From contig NZ_CP071632.1 of NCBI RefSeq assembly GCF_017357385.1, positions 1,679,501 through 1,743,500 of the forward strand: a stretch of 64,000 nt of DNA. Reading direction: 5' to 3'. Position numbers and translations under genes: made by a program. Each line of letters opens with the position of its first letter. Position 1 is the stretch's first letter. This DNA is from Rhizobium sp. NZLR1 (lineage in GTDB: Bacteria > Pseudomonadota > Alphaproteobacteria > Rhizobiales > Rhizobiaceae). Positions 8,628 to 16,845 of the stretch are shown piece after piece. The notes beneath the pieces are model-generated. The model worked only from the letters and a program-made list of their open reading frames with translations. It was not told the DNA's origin and did not search any database.

Positions 8628-9731
8628 ATGGCTGTCGCAAACCCGACCACGGAACAGGCGATCCTGAGCGAAGTGCGCAAGCAGGACCGCGACCGCCGCG
8701 CCTTGCGTTTCTGGCTTGGTTTCGTGCTTTTGGCGCTCTTCTGTCTCGTGCTCGTCGGTGGCGCCACGCGGCTAACCAATTCCGGCCTGTCGATCACCGA
8801 GTGGAAGCCGATCCACGGCGTCATCCCGCCGCTGTCGGCTGCCGAATGGGAGGAGGAATTTCGCCTCTACCAGCGCATTCCTGAGTTTCAGCAGTTGAAC
8901 AGCTCGATGACCGTCGACGAGTTCAAGGGCATTTTCTGGTGGGAATGGGCGCATCGGCTGATCGCCCGTGGCATCGGCGTGATCTTCGCGCTGCCGCTCA
9001 TCTTTTTCTGGCTGACGGGGCGGATTGAAAAGCGCCTGCGCTGGCCGCTCGTCGGCATTCTGGCGCTTGGTGGCCTGCAGGGTTTTATCGGCTGGTGGAT
9101 GGTGTCGTCTGGCCTGTCTGTCCGCACCGACGTCAGCCAGTACAGGCTAGCGACGCATCTCGTCATGGCCTGCCTGATCTTTGCCGGCTGCATGTGGATC
9201 ATGCGCGGGCTTTCCAGGCATTCCAGCGATCCGGCGCCGGCGCGAAGCTCGCGCGGTTTTGCCGCCGCGATCGCCGTTTTCGCACTGTTCCAGATCTATC
9301 TCGGCGCGCTGGTGGCAGGGCTCGACGCCGGTTTTTCCTACAATACCTGGCCGCTGATGGATGGCGCCGTCATCCCGTCGGATCTGCTGATCCAGCAGCC
9401 CTTCTGGATCAACGCCTTCGAGAACCCGAAGACGGTGCAATTCATCCACCGCATCGGCGCCTATACGCTCTTCGCATTGACCTTGATCAACATGGTGATC
9501 GCGCTGCGCGCCGCACCATGGACCACCCATGCCCGCCGCGCCGTCGTGCTCTTCGCGCTGGTGACCCTGCAGGCCGCAGTCGGCATCGCCACGCTGCTGA
9601 TGCAGGTGCCGCTTCACTGGGGCCTGCTGCATCAGGCCGGTGCCCTGGTGGTTTTCGGTTTCGCCGTCGCCAACTGGCGCGGCTTTTACGGCGAATATCC
9701 GCATGGGACGATGATCACAGAGCGCGATTGA
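8628..9731 (+). CDS. ctaA: Haem A synthase (COX15/CtaA family)
   Basis: A 367-residue integral membrane enzyme that oxidises haem O to haem A for aa3-type cytochrome oxidases. It has the duplicated four-helix layout of the family. Conserved haem-ligand histidines are in [10 protein letters not shown] (about residue 110), [18 protein letters not shown] and HWGLLHQAG. The family N-terminal motif [18 protein letters not shown] is intact. The ATG at 8628 follows AGAAGGAGA at good spacing; the longer upstream reading frame lacks conserved sequence. No cytochrome oxidase genes are nearby. Confidence 0.97.
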   Translation: MAVANPTTEQAILSEVRKQDRDRRALRFWLGFVLLALFCLVLVGGATRLTNSGLSITEWKPIHGVIPPLSAAEWEEEFRLYQRIPEFQQLNSSMTVDEFKGIFWWEWAHRLIARGIGVIFALPLIFFWLTGRIEKRLRWPLVGILALGGLQGFIGWWMVSSGLSVRTDVSQYRLATHLVMACLIFAGCMWIMRGLSRHSSDPAPARSSRGFAAAIAVFALFQIYLGALVAGLDAGFSYNTWPLMDGAVIPSDLLIQQPFWINAFENPKTVQFIHRIGAYTLFALTLINMVIALRAAPWTTHARRAVVLFALVTLQAAVGIATLLMQVPLHWGLLHQAGALVVFGFAVANWRGFYGEYPHGTMITERD

Positions 9732-9742
9732 ATCATCCTGTT

Positions 9743-10534
9743 CTAACGCAGCACCCCATCGAGCAACGGCATGCCGATGATCGCGGCGCCGGCGATCAGC
9801 ACGTAGCAGGCGATGCGGAAGGTCCGCTCCTCGGCGAGTCCGAACAGTTTCGAGCCGCCGTAAAGCCCGACCGCATAACTCGGCAGGATGATGGCGGTCA
9901 GTGCGAAGACGGTGGGCACGAACAGTCCGCCGATATAATAGCTGATGGCACTGAAGACGGACGAGATCGAGAAATAGAGAACGACGTTCGCCCTGACGCG
10001 CGTGAAGTCGCTTTTGCCGCCAAGCCAGTAGGCGACAACAGGCGGCCCGCCGAGCTGCGCGGCGCCGCTGAAAAGCCCGGCGATTAGGCCGATGCCGCTG
10101 CTGAGTGCTGCCGAAGGCGCGCCGTGGTATCGCCATCCCGATGCGAGAAGCGCGAGTAGGGCGATCGCGATGATGGTAATGCTCCAGCGCAAAAGCAGCG
10201 GGTCGAGCAGCGCCAGCATCGCCGTGCCGGCCGGGACGCCGAGGGCCGCACCCGCCGCCATGACGAAGACCTCGGGTCGGTTGGCGCCGCGCCATGCGGG
10301 CGGGATCATCCCGACTGTCGCAATGCCGTCGATGACGAGCAGGATCGGCGAGACCAGCTTCGGCCCGACGATCGCGCCGGCGAGCGGAATGAAGATCAAT
10401 GCGGCGCCGAAGCCCGAAAAACCGCGGGCGAGCCCGGCGACGACGGCGAACGCCATCAGCGCATAGATGCCATGGTCGGGCAGGGCGGCGGCAAACCAGG
10501 CGTGCACGCCGGCGATGAGCACATCGAGCGTCAT
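9743..10534 (-). CDS. TauE/SafE (TSUP) family permease
   Basis: A 263-residue membrane protein of the sulfite-exporter TauE/SafE family. It has two related halves, each with the family glycine/proline motifs: GFSGFGAALIFIPLAG in the N-terminal half and GLFSGAAQLGGPPVVAYWLG in the C-terminal half. About eight membrane helices are visible. These proteins usually move sulfur- or carbon-containing anions across the inner membrane; the substrate is unknown here. Its ATG is 4 bp after the argC stop on the same strand, so it is probably the last gene of a speB-argC-TSUP transcript. Confidence 0.92.
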   Translation of the reverse strand: MTLDVLIAGVHAWFAAALPDHGIYALMAFAVVAGLARGFSGFGAALIFIPLAGAIVGPKLVSPILLVIDGIATVGMIPPAWRGANRPEVFVMAAGAALGVPAGTAMLALLDPLLLRWSITIIAIALLALLASGWRYHGAPSAALSSGIGLIAGLFSGAAQLGGPPVVAYWLGGKSDFTRVRANVVLYFSISSVFSAISYYIGGLFVPTVFALTAIILPSYAVGLYGGSKLFGLAEERTFRIACYVLIAGAAIIGMPLLDGVLR

Positions 10535-10538
10535 GACG

Positions 10539-11471
10539 TCAGGAGGCGAGCATCAGGTCCATATTCTGCACGGCAGCACCCGAGGCGCCCTTGCCGAGAT
10601 TGTCGAGCAGCGCCACCAGATTGACTTGCGAGGTGCCTGGCGTGCCGAAGACGAAGAGCTTCATCGTGTCCTTGCCTTCGAGCTCGACGGCGTTGATGCG
10701 GGGCAGGACCTTGCTTTCGGCGAGCGGCACGACGGTGACGATATCCTGGCCGGCATAATGGGCGACGAGGGCTGCATGGATGCTCTCCATCGTCGTGCCT
10801 TCGGCGAGGTCGCCGAGATGCAGCGGCACCTGGACGATCATGCCCTGTGCGAACTTGCCGACCGACGGCGAGAAGATCGGCGCGCGGTCGAGCAGTCCGT
10901 GCACGGTCATTTCAGGCACATGTTTGTGGGTCAGCGGCAGGCCGTAGAGGAAATGTGGTGCGGTGATCGCATCCGGGTGATCCGGGTTTTCCATCTGCGC
11001 GATCATCTGCTTGCCGCCGCCGGTATAGCCGGACACCGCGTTGACCGTCACCGGATAGCCGTCCGGCAGCATGCCGGCAGCACGCAGCGGCCGGATGAGG
11101 CCGATCGCGCCCGTGGGGTAGCAGCCGGGATTGGCGACAAAACGGGCCGCCTTGATCCTGTCGGCCTGCGCGCTGTCCATTTCGGCAAAGCCATAGGCCC
11201 AGCCGGAATTGACGCGGAAGGCGGTCGAGGTGTCGATGACGCGGACGTTATTGTTGGCCGAAACCATCTGCACCGCTTCCTTGGAAGCGTCGTCAGGCAG
11301 GCAGAGAATGGCGATATCGGTGCTGTTCAGCATGTCCTCGCGCATGGCCGCGTTGCGCCGCTCGGCCTCTGGAATGGACAGAAGCTCGACATCGCGGCGG
11401 CCAGCCATGCGCGTGCGGATCTGCAGACCCGTCGTGCCGTGTTCGCCGTCGATGAAGATTTTCGGTGCCAT
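10539..11471 (-). CDS. argC: N-acetyl-gamma-glutamyl-phosphate reductase
   Basis: A 310-residue enzyme of the shorter type-2 ArgC class. It reduces N-acetylglutamyl phosphate to the semialdehyde with NADPH, in arginine biosynthesis. The NADP-binding start [17 protein letters not shown] is present, the catalytic cysteine lies in [16 protein letters not shown] (about residue 117), and a downstream HKHVPEM block supplies the conserved His and Glu. It sits between speB and a TSUP permease, putting arginine synthesis and agmatine breakdown next to each other. Confidence 0.97.
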   Translation of the reverse strand: MAPKIFIDGEHGTTGLQIRTRMAGRRDVELLSIPEAERRNAAMREDMLNSTDIAILCLPDDASKEAVQMVSANNNVRVIDTSTAFRVNSGWAYGFAEMDSAQADRIKAARFVANPGCYPTGAIGLIRPLRAAGMLPDGYPVTVNAVSGYTGGGKQMIAQMENPDHPDAITAPHFLYGLPLTHKHVPEMTVHGLLDRAPIFSPSVGKFAQGMIVQVPLHLGDLAEGTTMESIHAALVAHYAGQDIVTVVPLAESKVLPRINAVELEGKDTMKLFVFGTPGTSQVNLVALLDNLGKGASGAAVQNMDLMLAS

Positions 11472-11530
11472 GTTAGACCTGCGCTTTCAATGGGTTCAGA
11501 AGGTTTCCGGATTCACTTTGGGATGATACG

Positions 11531-12493
11531 TCAGCCTTGTGACACGGCGATGGCGCGTCTCTCGGCATGAAGCCCCAGCATATACATCGCCACCGTTGCC
11601 CCCGCAATGGCGGTGATATCGGCATGGTCGTAGGGTGGCGACACCTCGACGACATCGGCACCGCGAATATCGAGCTGGTGCAGGCGCTGCAGCACCGAGA
11701 GGATCTTGGCGCTCGATGGGCCGCCGGCAACCGGCGTGCCGGTGCCCGGTGCAAAGGCCGGATCGAGGCAATCGATATCGAAGGTGAGATAGGCCGGCGC
11801 GCCGCGCGTATGCGAGATGATCGCCGAGGCGATATCGCCGGCGCTCATCTCCTCGACCTGATGACCATAGAGAATATTGACGCCGAAATCCTCCGGCGCA
11901 TGGGTGCGGATACCGACCTGGATCGAGCGGTCGGGATCAATGATGCCCTCGCGGGCGGCCCGTGCCACGAAGGAACCATGGTCGATGCGCCGTTCTTCGT
12001 CGAACCAGGTGTCCTGGTGCGCGTCGAACTGCACAAGCGCGAGCGGCCCGTGTTTTGCCGCGTGGGCTTTCAGCAGCGGCCAGGTAACGTAGTGATCGCC
12101 GCCGAGCGTCAGCAGAAAAGCGCCGCTGTCGAGGATGACGTTGGCCTGGCGTTCGATGGCATCAGGCGTATCCTGATGATTGCCGTAGTCGAGCAGGCAA
12201 TCGCCGTAATCGATGACGGCCATCTCGGTGAAGAGATCGCGGTTGAAGGGATATTGCGGATCATTGTCGAAGATCGCCGAGGCGCGCCGGATCGCTTGCG
12301 GCCCGAAGCGCGTGCCCGGCCTGTTCGAGGTCGCGGCGTCGAAGGGAATACCCCAGACGGCAACGTCGACGCCGGCGAGCTCCTTGGTGAAGCGGCGGCG
12401 CATGAAGGACAGCGCGCCAGCAAAGGTCGGGTCGCTGGCGGCGGAGGTGAGGCTGGTCGCCGTGAAGGCATGATCAATCGATCTGTTCGCCAA
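11531..12493 (-). CDS. speB: Agmatinase (ureohydrolase family)
   Basis: A 320-residue manganese ureohydrolase expected to split agmatine into putrescine and urea. The metal-binding motifs are complete: LGGDHYVTWP, VQFDAHQDTW, and DIDCLDPAFAPGTGTPVAGG. I chose TTG at 12493 because AAAAAGGAGCATCAC lies directly upstream and homology begins there (ANRSIDHAF); longer in-frame extensions are unrelated. Arginase or guanidinobutyrase activity is possible, since family members share these motifs. It is probably co-transcribed with argC, 59 bp downstream. Confidence 0.93.
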   Translation of the reverse strand: MANRSIDHAFTATSLTSAASDPTFAGALSFMRRRFTKELAGVDVAVWGIPFDAATSNRPGTRFGPQAIRRASAIFDNDPQYPFNRDLFTEMAVIDYGDCLLDYGNHQDTPDAIERQANVILDSGAFLLTLGGDHYVTWPLLKAHAAKHGPLALVQFDAHQDTWFDEERRIDHGSFVARAAREGIIDPDRSIQVGIRTHAPEDFGVNILYGHQVEEMSAGDIASAIISHTRGAPAYLTFDIDCLDPAFAPGTGTPVAGGPSSAKILSVLQRLHQLDIRGADVVEVSPPYDHADITAIAGATVAMYMLGLHAERRAIAVSQG

Positions 12494-12712
12494 GTGATGC
12501 TCCTTTTTTCGGTCGCAAAACCATAGTCGCGTTCGATGCGGACGCTGCATTGCATGACGCCGTTCGATGCCTGGGCGTCGGGCGGGTCTCTTACGAAGGA
12601 ATTGACCGATCCCCTGCGCGCAGAAAGGGGTAGGCGAGGCGCGGGCAGATTTCAAGCAATCGTTCGGATGACGGCCGCTCGTATATCGTCGAGCCGCCGT
12701 CATCCGCTCCTG

Positions 12713-13897
12713 TCAGGCCGGCCGCCGCAGGGACCACAATCCGGCCAGAGTCGTCAGCGCGGCCGCACTGACGTAGCCCACGAGTGGCCAGGCGCTGTCG
12801 CCGCCGAGCAGGAGCACGAAGGCGGTTCCGGCAAAGCCGACGATGATGCTCTCGACACAGAAATAGAACGCGACCGCCGTTCCTGCCGTGTCGCCAAAGG
12901 CGTTGAGCGCGCCGTTGGCGGTGACTGCCGTCGTAAGGACGATGCCGATCGCGATGATCCACATCGGCATGACGAAGCTGACCAGGGAAGGCTGCAGAAA
13001 CAACTCTCCAAAGGCAAGCAGCACGGCGCCGAGAAGCAGCATTGCCATGCCTCTGGCAAGGCTGCCGGCAATGCCCCAGCGCATGACGAAGCGTTTGGCG
13101 AAACGCGCCGTCACGATCATCACCAGCGCCACTGTGGCAAAGACGAAGCTGAAGCCGATTTCGGAGAAACCGGCTTTATCGATCAGCACACGGGGTGCCG
13201 TCGAGAAGAAGACGAAGAAGGCCCCCATCGCCGTGCTGAAGCCGCCGGTATAAACCCAGAAGGGAAAGCTTGTGAGGATCGGGCGGAGAGCGATCTTCGC
13301 GGTAACGGTGGGGCGGGTTTCATGCCACCGCATGCCGGCATTGAAAAGGGCGGCAACCGAAAGCAGGCCGATGACGAGGAAGATGGCCCGCCAGCCGAAG
13401 CGATCGGCGATCAAGGCTCCGGCGATCGGGCCTAATGCAGGCACGAAGGAGAGGATGGAGCCGAGAAGGCCATAGATCGTGATGCTTTCGGGACGTCCGG
13501 CGTAAACGTCACGCACTGTTGCGAAGGTTGCGACGAGGACCGCCGACGCACCGACTGCCTGCAGCAATCTCAAGGCCACGAAGAGCGGCGCCGACGAGGA
13601 GCCGGCCAGCAGGAAGGAGGAAGCGGCAAAGAGTACCGCCCCTGCGAGCAGGACGGGCCGTCGTCCGACAATATCGGAAATCGGGCCGAAGATGATCTGC
13701 CCGGCGCCGAGGACGAGCATGTAGAGGCTGAGGGTCAGTTGGATGACATCAGGCGAGGTGCCGAGCGCCTCCGGCATGACCGGCACGATCGGCAGATAGA
13801 TATCCATGGCAAGAGAGGTCAGGATGTCGAAAGGCGCCATCAGCAGCAAGGCTGCCGGCACGGAATAGGTCCAGCGCTGGATTTTGGAATAAGACAT
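12713..13897 (-). CDS. MFS drug exporter, FloR/CmlA (phenicol efflux) type
   Basis: A 394-residue 12-helix major-facilitator antiporter. From memory it matches the florfenicol/chloramphenicol exporter FloR closely over its length: TYSVPAALLLMAPFDILTSL, AMDIYLPIVPVMPEALG, VIQLTLSLYMLVLGAGQIIF, VLVATFATVRDVYAGRPE, FVPALGPIAGALIADRFGW, NAGMRWHETRP, FFVFFSTAPRVLI, GFSFVFATVALVMIVT and VTANGALNAFGD are near-identical blocks. MFS motif A (GPISDIVGRRPVLL) is intact. ATG at 13897 has GAGCGGG upstream; TTG at 13915 is an alternative, and an in-frame stop precedes it. A leader ORF and hairpin lie upstream. Export of amphenicols is inferred from family, not shown; other substrates are possible. Confidence 0.9.
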   Translation of the reverse strand: MSYSKIQRWTYSVPAALLLMAPFDILTSLAMDIYLPIVPVMPEALGTSPDVIQLTLSLYMLVLGAGQIIFGPISDIVGRRPVLLAGAVLFAASSFLLAGSSSAPLFVALRLLQAVGASAVLVATFATVRDVYAGRPESITIYGLLGSILSFVPALGPIAGALIADRFGWRAIFLVIGLLSVAALFNAGMRWHETRPTVTAKIALRPILTSFPFWVYTGGFSTAMGAFFVFFSTAPRVLIDKAGFSEIGFSFVFATVALVMIVTARFAKRFVMRWGIAGSLARGMAMLLLGAVLLAFGELFLQPSLVSFVMPMWIIAIGIVLTTAVTANGALNAFGDTAGTAVAFYFCVESIIVGFAGTAFVLLLGGDSAWPLVGYVSAAALTTLAGLWSLRRPA

Positions 13898-13973
13898 GGG
13901 AAAGAACCCGCTCAAATGATTTCATTCGGCGGCGATCTGTCTCTTCATCAGTATCGGGATTGGTCGGACAGAC

Positions 13974-14003
13974 GCCGCAACAACAGGGCAGAGTTGTTGC
14001 GGC
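13974..14003 (-). promoter_or_regulatory. Attenuator-type hairpin between leader ORF and the FloR/CmlA-type gene
   Basis: A perfect 11-bp stem, GCCGCAACAAC (minus strand 14003-13993) with GTTGTTGCGGC (13984-13974), and an 8-nt loop. The stem starts at the base following the leader stop codon. It can be extended by CAGAC, inside the leader Ala-Asp codons, pairing with GTCTG just after the hairpin. A ribosome stalled in the leader would therefore disturb it. There is no U-run, so a simple terminator is unlikely. The exporter start lies about 77 nt downstream. Confidence 0.7.
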
Positions 14004-14033
14004 CTATTTGTCTGCGGACTTGGTTGTCCCCAT
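14004..14033 (-). CDS. Nine-codon leader peptide MGTTKSADK, cmlA-leader-like
   Basis: ATG at 14033 follows AGGG by 7 nt and the frame runs nine codons to TAG at 14006-14004: Met-Gly-Thr-Thr-Lys-Ser-Ala-Asp-Lys. The known chloramphenicol-sensing stalling leader of cmlA is, as I recall, MSTSKNADK; six of nine residues match, including K-x-A-D-K, and the length is identical. The hairpin begins at the next base and a FloR/CmlA-type exporter follows. I infer a translational-attenuation leader whose ribosome stalls when the drug is bound. Confidence 0.75.
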   Translation of the reverse strand: MGTTKSADK

Positions 14034-14153
14034 GATGCAACCCTGATTGCGGCTTCGCTCATTCTCGAAGCCCTTTGCCAAGTTTCTACCAGCAGAACGG
14101 CAATGCGACAATGACATGCCGATGCGCTTCCGGTTGGTTTAAACAGCGCCAAA

Positions 14154-14181
14154 CAAAAAAAGGCCGGGTTTCCCCGGCCTT
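14154..14181 (-). terminator. Rho-independent terminator of rplM-rpsI
   Basis: Reading the minus strand after the rpsI stop, stem AAGGCCGGG / CCCGGCCTT closes on a GAAA-type loop and is followed by a run of T. It lies about 26 bp past the gene and separates the ribosomal operon from the exporter leader. Confidence 0.93.
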
Positions 14182-14206
14182 CGTAAATTCCGTCTGTCCG
14201 AAGCGA

Positions 14207-14674
14207 TTAACGCTTGGAGAACTGGAAGGAGCGGCGGGCCTTTGCCTTGCCGTACTTCTTGCGTTCGACGACGCGGCTGTCGCGGGTCAGGAAGCCGCCC
14301 TTCTTCAGCACCGGGCGCAGGCCCGGCTCGAAGTAGGTGAGCGCCTTGGACAGGCCGTGGCGAACGGCACCGGCCTGGCCGGACAGGCCGCCGCCGGCAA
14401 CGGTTGCGATGATGTCGAACTGGCCGTCACGGGCAGCCGCAACGATCGGCTGGCGCAGGATCATCTGCAGCACCGGACGAGCGAAATATTCCGCGAATTC
14501 CTTGCCGTTGACGATGATCTTGCCGGAGCCCGGCTTGAGCCAGACGCGGGCGACGGCGTTCTTGCGCTTGCCGGTCGCGTAGGAGCGGCCGAGCGAATCG
14601 ACCTTGCGGACGTGGGCCGGAGCAGCAGCTTCGGAAATCGTGCCGAGATCCTTCAGGGAGGAGAGGTCAGCCAT
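14207..14674 (-). CDS. rpsI: 30S ribosomal protein S9
   Basis: A 155-residue S9 with the normal C-terminal tail that reaches the P-site t[26 protein letters not shown]. The core matches the family ([30 protein letters not shown], then [19 protein letters not shown]). The extra N-terminal 25 residues ([13 protein letters not shown]...) are normal for alphaproteobacteria. The start is 2 bp after the rplM stop, the usual L13-S9 operon. Confidence 0.99.
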   Translation of the reverse strand: MADLSSLKDLGTISEAAAPAHVRKVDSLGRSYATGKRKNAVARVWLKPGSGKIIVNGKEFAEYFARPVLQMILRQPIVAAARDGQFDIIATVAGGGLSGQAGAVRHGLSKALTYFEPGLRPVLKKGGFLTRDSRVVERKKYGKAKARRSFQFSKR

Positions 14675-14676
14675 GA

Positions 14677-15141
14677 TCAGGCGCTCCTTACATTCTTTTT
14701 GTTGAGCACGGCAACGTCGAGGGCGACCGGCTGCTGGGCTTCATGGGGATGGGCGGAGCCGGCGTAAACGCGCAGGTTCTTCATCTGGCGACGGCCGAGC
14801 GGGCCACGCGGAACCATGCGTTCGACGGCCTTTTCGAGGACGCGCTCCGGGAAGCGGCCTTCGATGATCTGGCGCGCGGTACGTTCCTTGATGCCGCCGG
14901 CAAAACCGGTGTGCCAGTAATAGACCTTGTCGGAATATTTCTTGCCGGTGAAAACCACCTTGTCGGCATTGATGACGATGACGTTGTCGCCGTCGTCAAC
15001 GTGGGGCGTGAAGGTTGCCTTGTGCTTGCCGCGCAGGCGCATAGCGATGATGGAAGCGAGACGGCCAACGACCAGCCCTTCGGCGTCGATGATCACCCAC
15101 TTCTTCTCCACCTCTGCAGGCTTCTGGGAGAAGGTTGCCAT
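14677..15141 (-). CDS. rplM: 50S ribosomal protein L13
   Basis: A 154-residue L13 starting [20 protein letters not shown]. The family blocks are complete: [39 protein letters not shown], and [21 protein letters not shown], then [11 protein letters not shown]. The frame is open further upstream, but homology begins at ATG 15141. It is transcribed from the promoter at 15265-15293, giving a leader of roughly 115 nt. Confidence 0.99.
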   Translation of the reverse strand: MATFSQKPAEVEKKWVIIDAEGLVVGRLASIIAMRLRGKHKATFTPHVDDGDNVIVINADKVVFTGKKYSDKVYYWHTGFAGGIKERTARQIIEGRFPERVLEKAVERMVPRGPLGRRQMKNLRVYAGSAHPHEAQQPVALDVAVLNKKNVRSA

Positions 15142-15223
15142 AGTGAATACTCTCTTTTGAGACCCTTGGCCCGAGGGCTTGAAGGGCGTTTCTTGTTGCT
15201 TGGATTGACAGGCTCGAGGCATG

Positions 15224-15252
15224 CCAAAAAGAAAGCAGCCCGGACAGGCTGC
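15224..15252 (-). terminator. Hairpin with U-tract in the rplM leader (possible attenuator)
   Basis: On the minus strand GCAGCC...GGCTGC (15252-15247 with 15240-15235) forms a 6-bp GC stem with a 6-nt loop, directly followed by TTTCTTTTT. It has terminator form but lies at about +6 of the rplM transcript, before the coding region. That suggests premature termination control or a processing site. The short stem keeps my confidence modest. Confidence 0.45.
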
Positions 15253-15264
15253 GTTCTGGCGCGG

Positions 15265-15293
15265 TGTATAGAGGGAATATGACATTGGGTCAA
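15265..15293 (-). promoter_or_regulatory. Housekeeping-type promoter of rplM-rpsI
   Basis: On the minus strand TTGACC (15293-15288), a 17-bp spacer and TATACA (15270-15265) form a near-consensus sigma-70 type promoter. The predicted start is near 15258. Confidence 0.85.
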
Positions 15294-15453
15294 TATCGAC
15301 GTTCCTGAGGTCTGGAAAAAAGAGTAAGCAAAAACAATGAGTTAGTTATGAGGTATTGTGTTACCACAGATTTGCCGGCGAAAGAGCTGCCGTGCTTGAC
15401 GCTTTTCGCATCCCTGCTGGGTTTGAAAGAGCATGCCGCGGTCGAAGCGGCCG

Positions 15454-16332
15454 CTAATCTTTGAACTCGCGCAGGCATTTCATCATTTCCCGAAGGCCGC
15501 GTGTCAGATGCTTGTCCCGGCGCAGAACCATGCCGAGGCGGCGCGTGAGCTTCGGCTGCAGCGATGAGGTCGTCACGAGGCCGGCGCGGTCGCGCTTCAA
15601 CGCCAGTCCCGGCAGGATCGACCAGCCGAGCCCGACGGCTACCAGTTCCTTGATCGCTTCGATGCTGCCGAACTCCATGGCCGGTCGGATCCTAGTGTCC
15701 GGTGCGGCCAGCCACGCGTCGATTGCCCGTCGCGTATTGCCGCCCTCATAAAGCAGCAGCGTCCTGTCGCGCATGAAGGCGGCGTCCGGTCCGCCGTCGG
15801 GTATCAGGCTGCCCGCCGGAGCGACGGCCAGCAATTCTTCCTCGTAGAACGGTTCGATCTCGAAGTTGCGCCCTGAGGCCGGCAGGGCAACGACGGCGAT
15901 ATCGAGGCTGTTGGCCTCCAGATCGCGCAAGACGTCGTCGGCATCGCCGATGCGCACGGTGATTTCCAGGCCGGGCATGGATTTTCGGGCGGCGGCAATG
16001 GCGTGAGGAAGCAGGTGGATCGACGCCGTGCCGCCGCTGCCGATGCGCACGCGGCCGCTGGCACCGTCTCTGTGTGGCATCATCGCTTCCTCAGCGACGG
16101 CCGATTGCTGCAGCAATCGCCTTGCATGCACCAGCAGGTCGAGGCCTGCCGCGGTGGGCTGCGCTCGCCGGCCGACGCGCTCGATCAGCCGGACACCGAG
16201 CCGCTGCTCGAGCCCCTTGACCTGCAGGCTGACGGCCGGCTGCGTCAGTCCCTCCATGTCGGCGGCCGCCGTAAAGCTTCCGAGATCGGCGACGTTGACG
16301 AAGGTTGCGAGCTGATCGAGGTTGAGCGCCAT
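15454..16332 (-). CDS. LysR-family transcriptional regulator
   Basis: A 292-residue LTTR. The N-terminal winged helix-turn-helix is clear (LDQLATFVNVADLGSFTAAADMEGLTQPAVSLQVKGLEQRLGVRLIER split across the two helices), followed by a linker helix and a periplasmic-binding-like effector domain (VRIGSGGTASIHLLPHAIAA, then LDIAVVALPASG). ATG at 16332 is the start fitting family length; an upstream in-frame extension is not conserved. Divergent from the DUF1127 gene, with about 95 bp between starts. LysR proteins often control a divergent neighbour, but here this is only a position argument. Confidence 0.92.
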   Translation of the reverse strand: MALNLDQLATFVNVADLGSFTAAADMEGLTQPAVSLQVKGLEQRLGVRLIERVGRRAQPTAAGLDLLVHARRLLQQSAVAEEAMMPHRDGASGRVRIGSGGTASIHLLPHAIAAARKSMPGLEITVRIGDADDVLRDLEANSLDIAVVALPASGRNFEIEPFYEEELLAVAPAGSLIPDGGPDAAFMRDRTLLLYEGGNTRRAIDAWLAAPDTRIRPAMEFGSIEAIKELVAVGLGWSILPGLALKRDRAGLVTTSSLQPKLTRRLGMVLRRDKHLTRGLREMMKCLREFKD

Positions 16333-16426
16333 ACCAAAGATTTCCTTATGTGTATCATAACTTCCATAAGCTTCCTTCATGTGGGTTTCCAGCCCATCCT
16401 TCTGGTGTTGAAGAGAGGTGGAAGAG

Positions 16427-16651
16427 ATGGCCATGGAATTGAGCGAAATCCTTGAGCGCGATATCGTTCGATCGAAATTTTGCCGGTCGGCGCGCAGGGG
16501 CCGGCGGCTGCTGGCGGCAATCGAGCATCACCTGGAAAAGCGCCGCAGCCGCCGCACGCTTTGCGAGCTCACCGACGACGAGCTTTGCGATGTCGGCCTG
16601 ACCCGTGCTGAGGCGAAGGCTGAGATATTGAAATCCTGGTTCTGGTCTTGA
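16427..16651 (+). CDS. DUF1127 small basic protein
   Basis: A 74-residue protein with the DUF1127 signature at its C-terminus: RRTLCELTDDELCDVGLTRAEA, split here as RRTLCELTDDEL and CDVGLTRAEA. Such YjiS-like proteins are abundant in rhizobia; some bind RNA and affect phosphate or stress responses. This is one of the longer versions (many are about 45 residues). ATG at 16427 follows GAGAGG; ATG 16433 is also possible. Confidence 0.85.
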   Translation: MAMELSEILERDIVRSKFCRSARRGRRLLAAIEHHLEKRRSRRTLCELTDDELCDVGLTRAEAKAEILKSWFWS

Positions 16652-16724
16652 CTGCGGCCGCTGCGGACAGAGCATATCCTGCTCGAAATTGCCGCAGCCT
16701 TGTGGCAGAACACCTGTCCAAAGC

Positions 16725-16822
16725 AATTCCTGGAAAAGCGCGAAGCGGTTTTCCGTTCGGAAGGGCGTTAAAACAAAAAGTTAGAGTGGTTCTGCGTTTC
16801 CGTAAAAGCTGAACTGCTCTAA
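16725..16822. repeat. Diverged rhizobial palindromic intergenic repeat
   Basis: The sequence between DUF1127 and the enoyl-CoA hydratase gene has an AAGCGGTTTTCCGTTCGG core, a GCGTTAAAACAAAAA stretch, and an imperfect inverted repeat (TTAGAGTGGTTCTGC at 16781 with GCTGAACTGCTCTAA ending 16822). It shares the GCGGTTTT / AACAAAAA layout of the other copies in the window but is more diverged. Confidence 0.55.
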
Positions 16823-16845
16823 AATCGAGCGCAGGGAGCAGCATC

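Noticed and set aside
13922..14152. 76-codon minus-strand ORF covering the attenuator region
   Set aside because: No ribosome-binding site or family features; the short leader ORF in another frame has a better site and a specific match.
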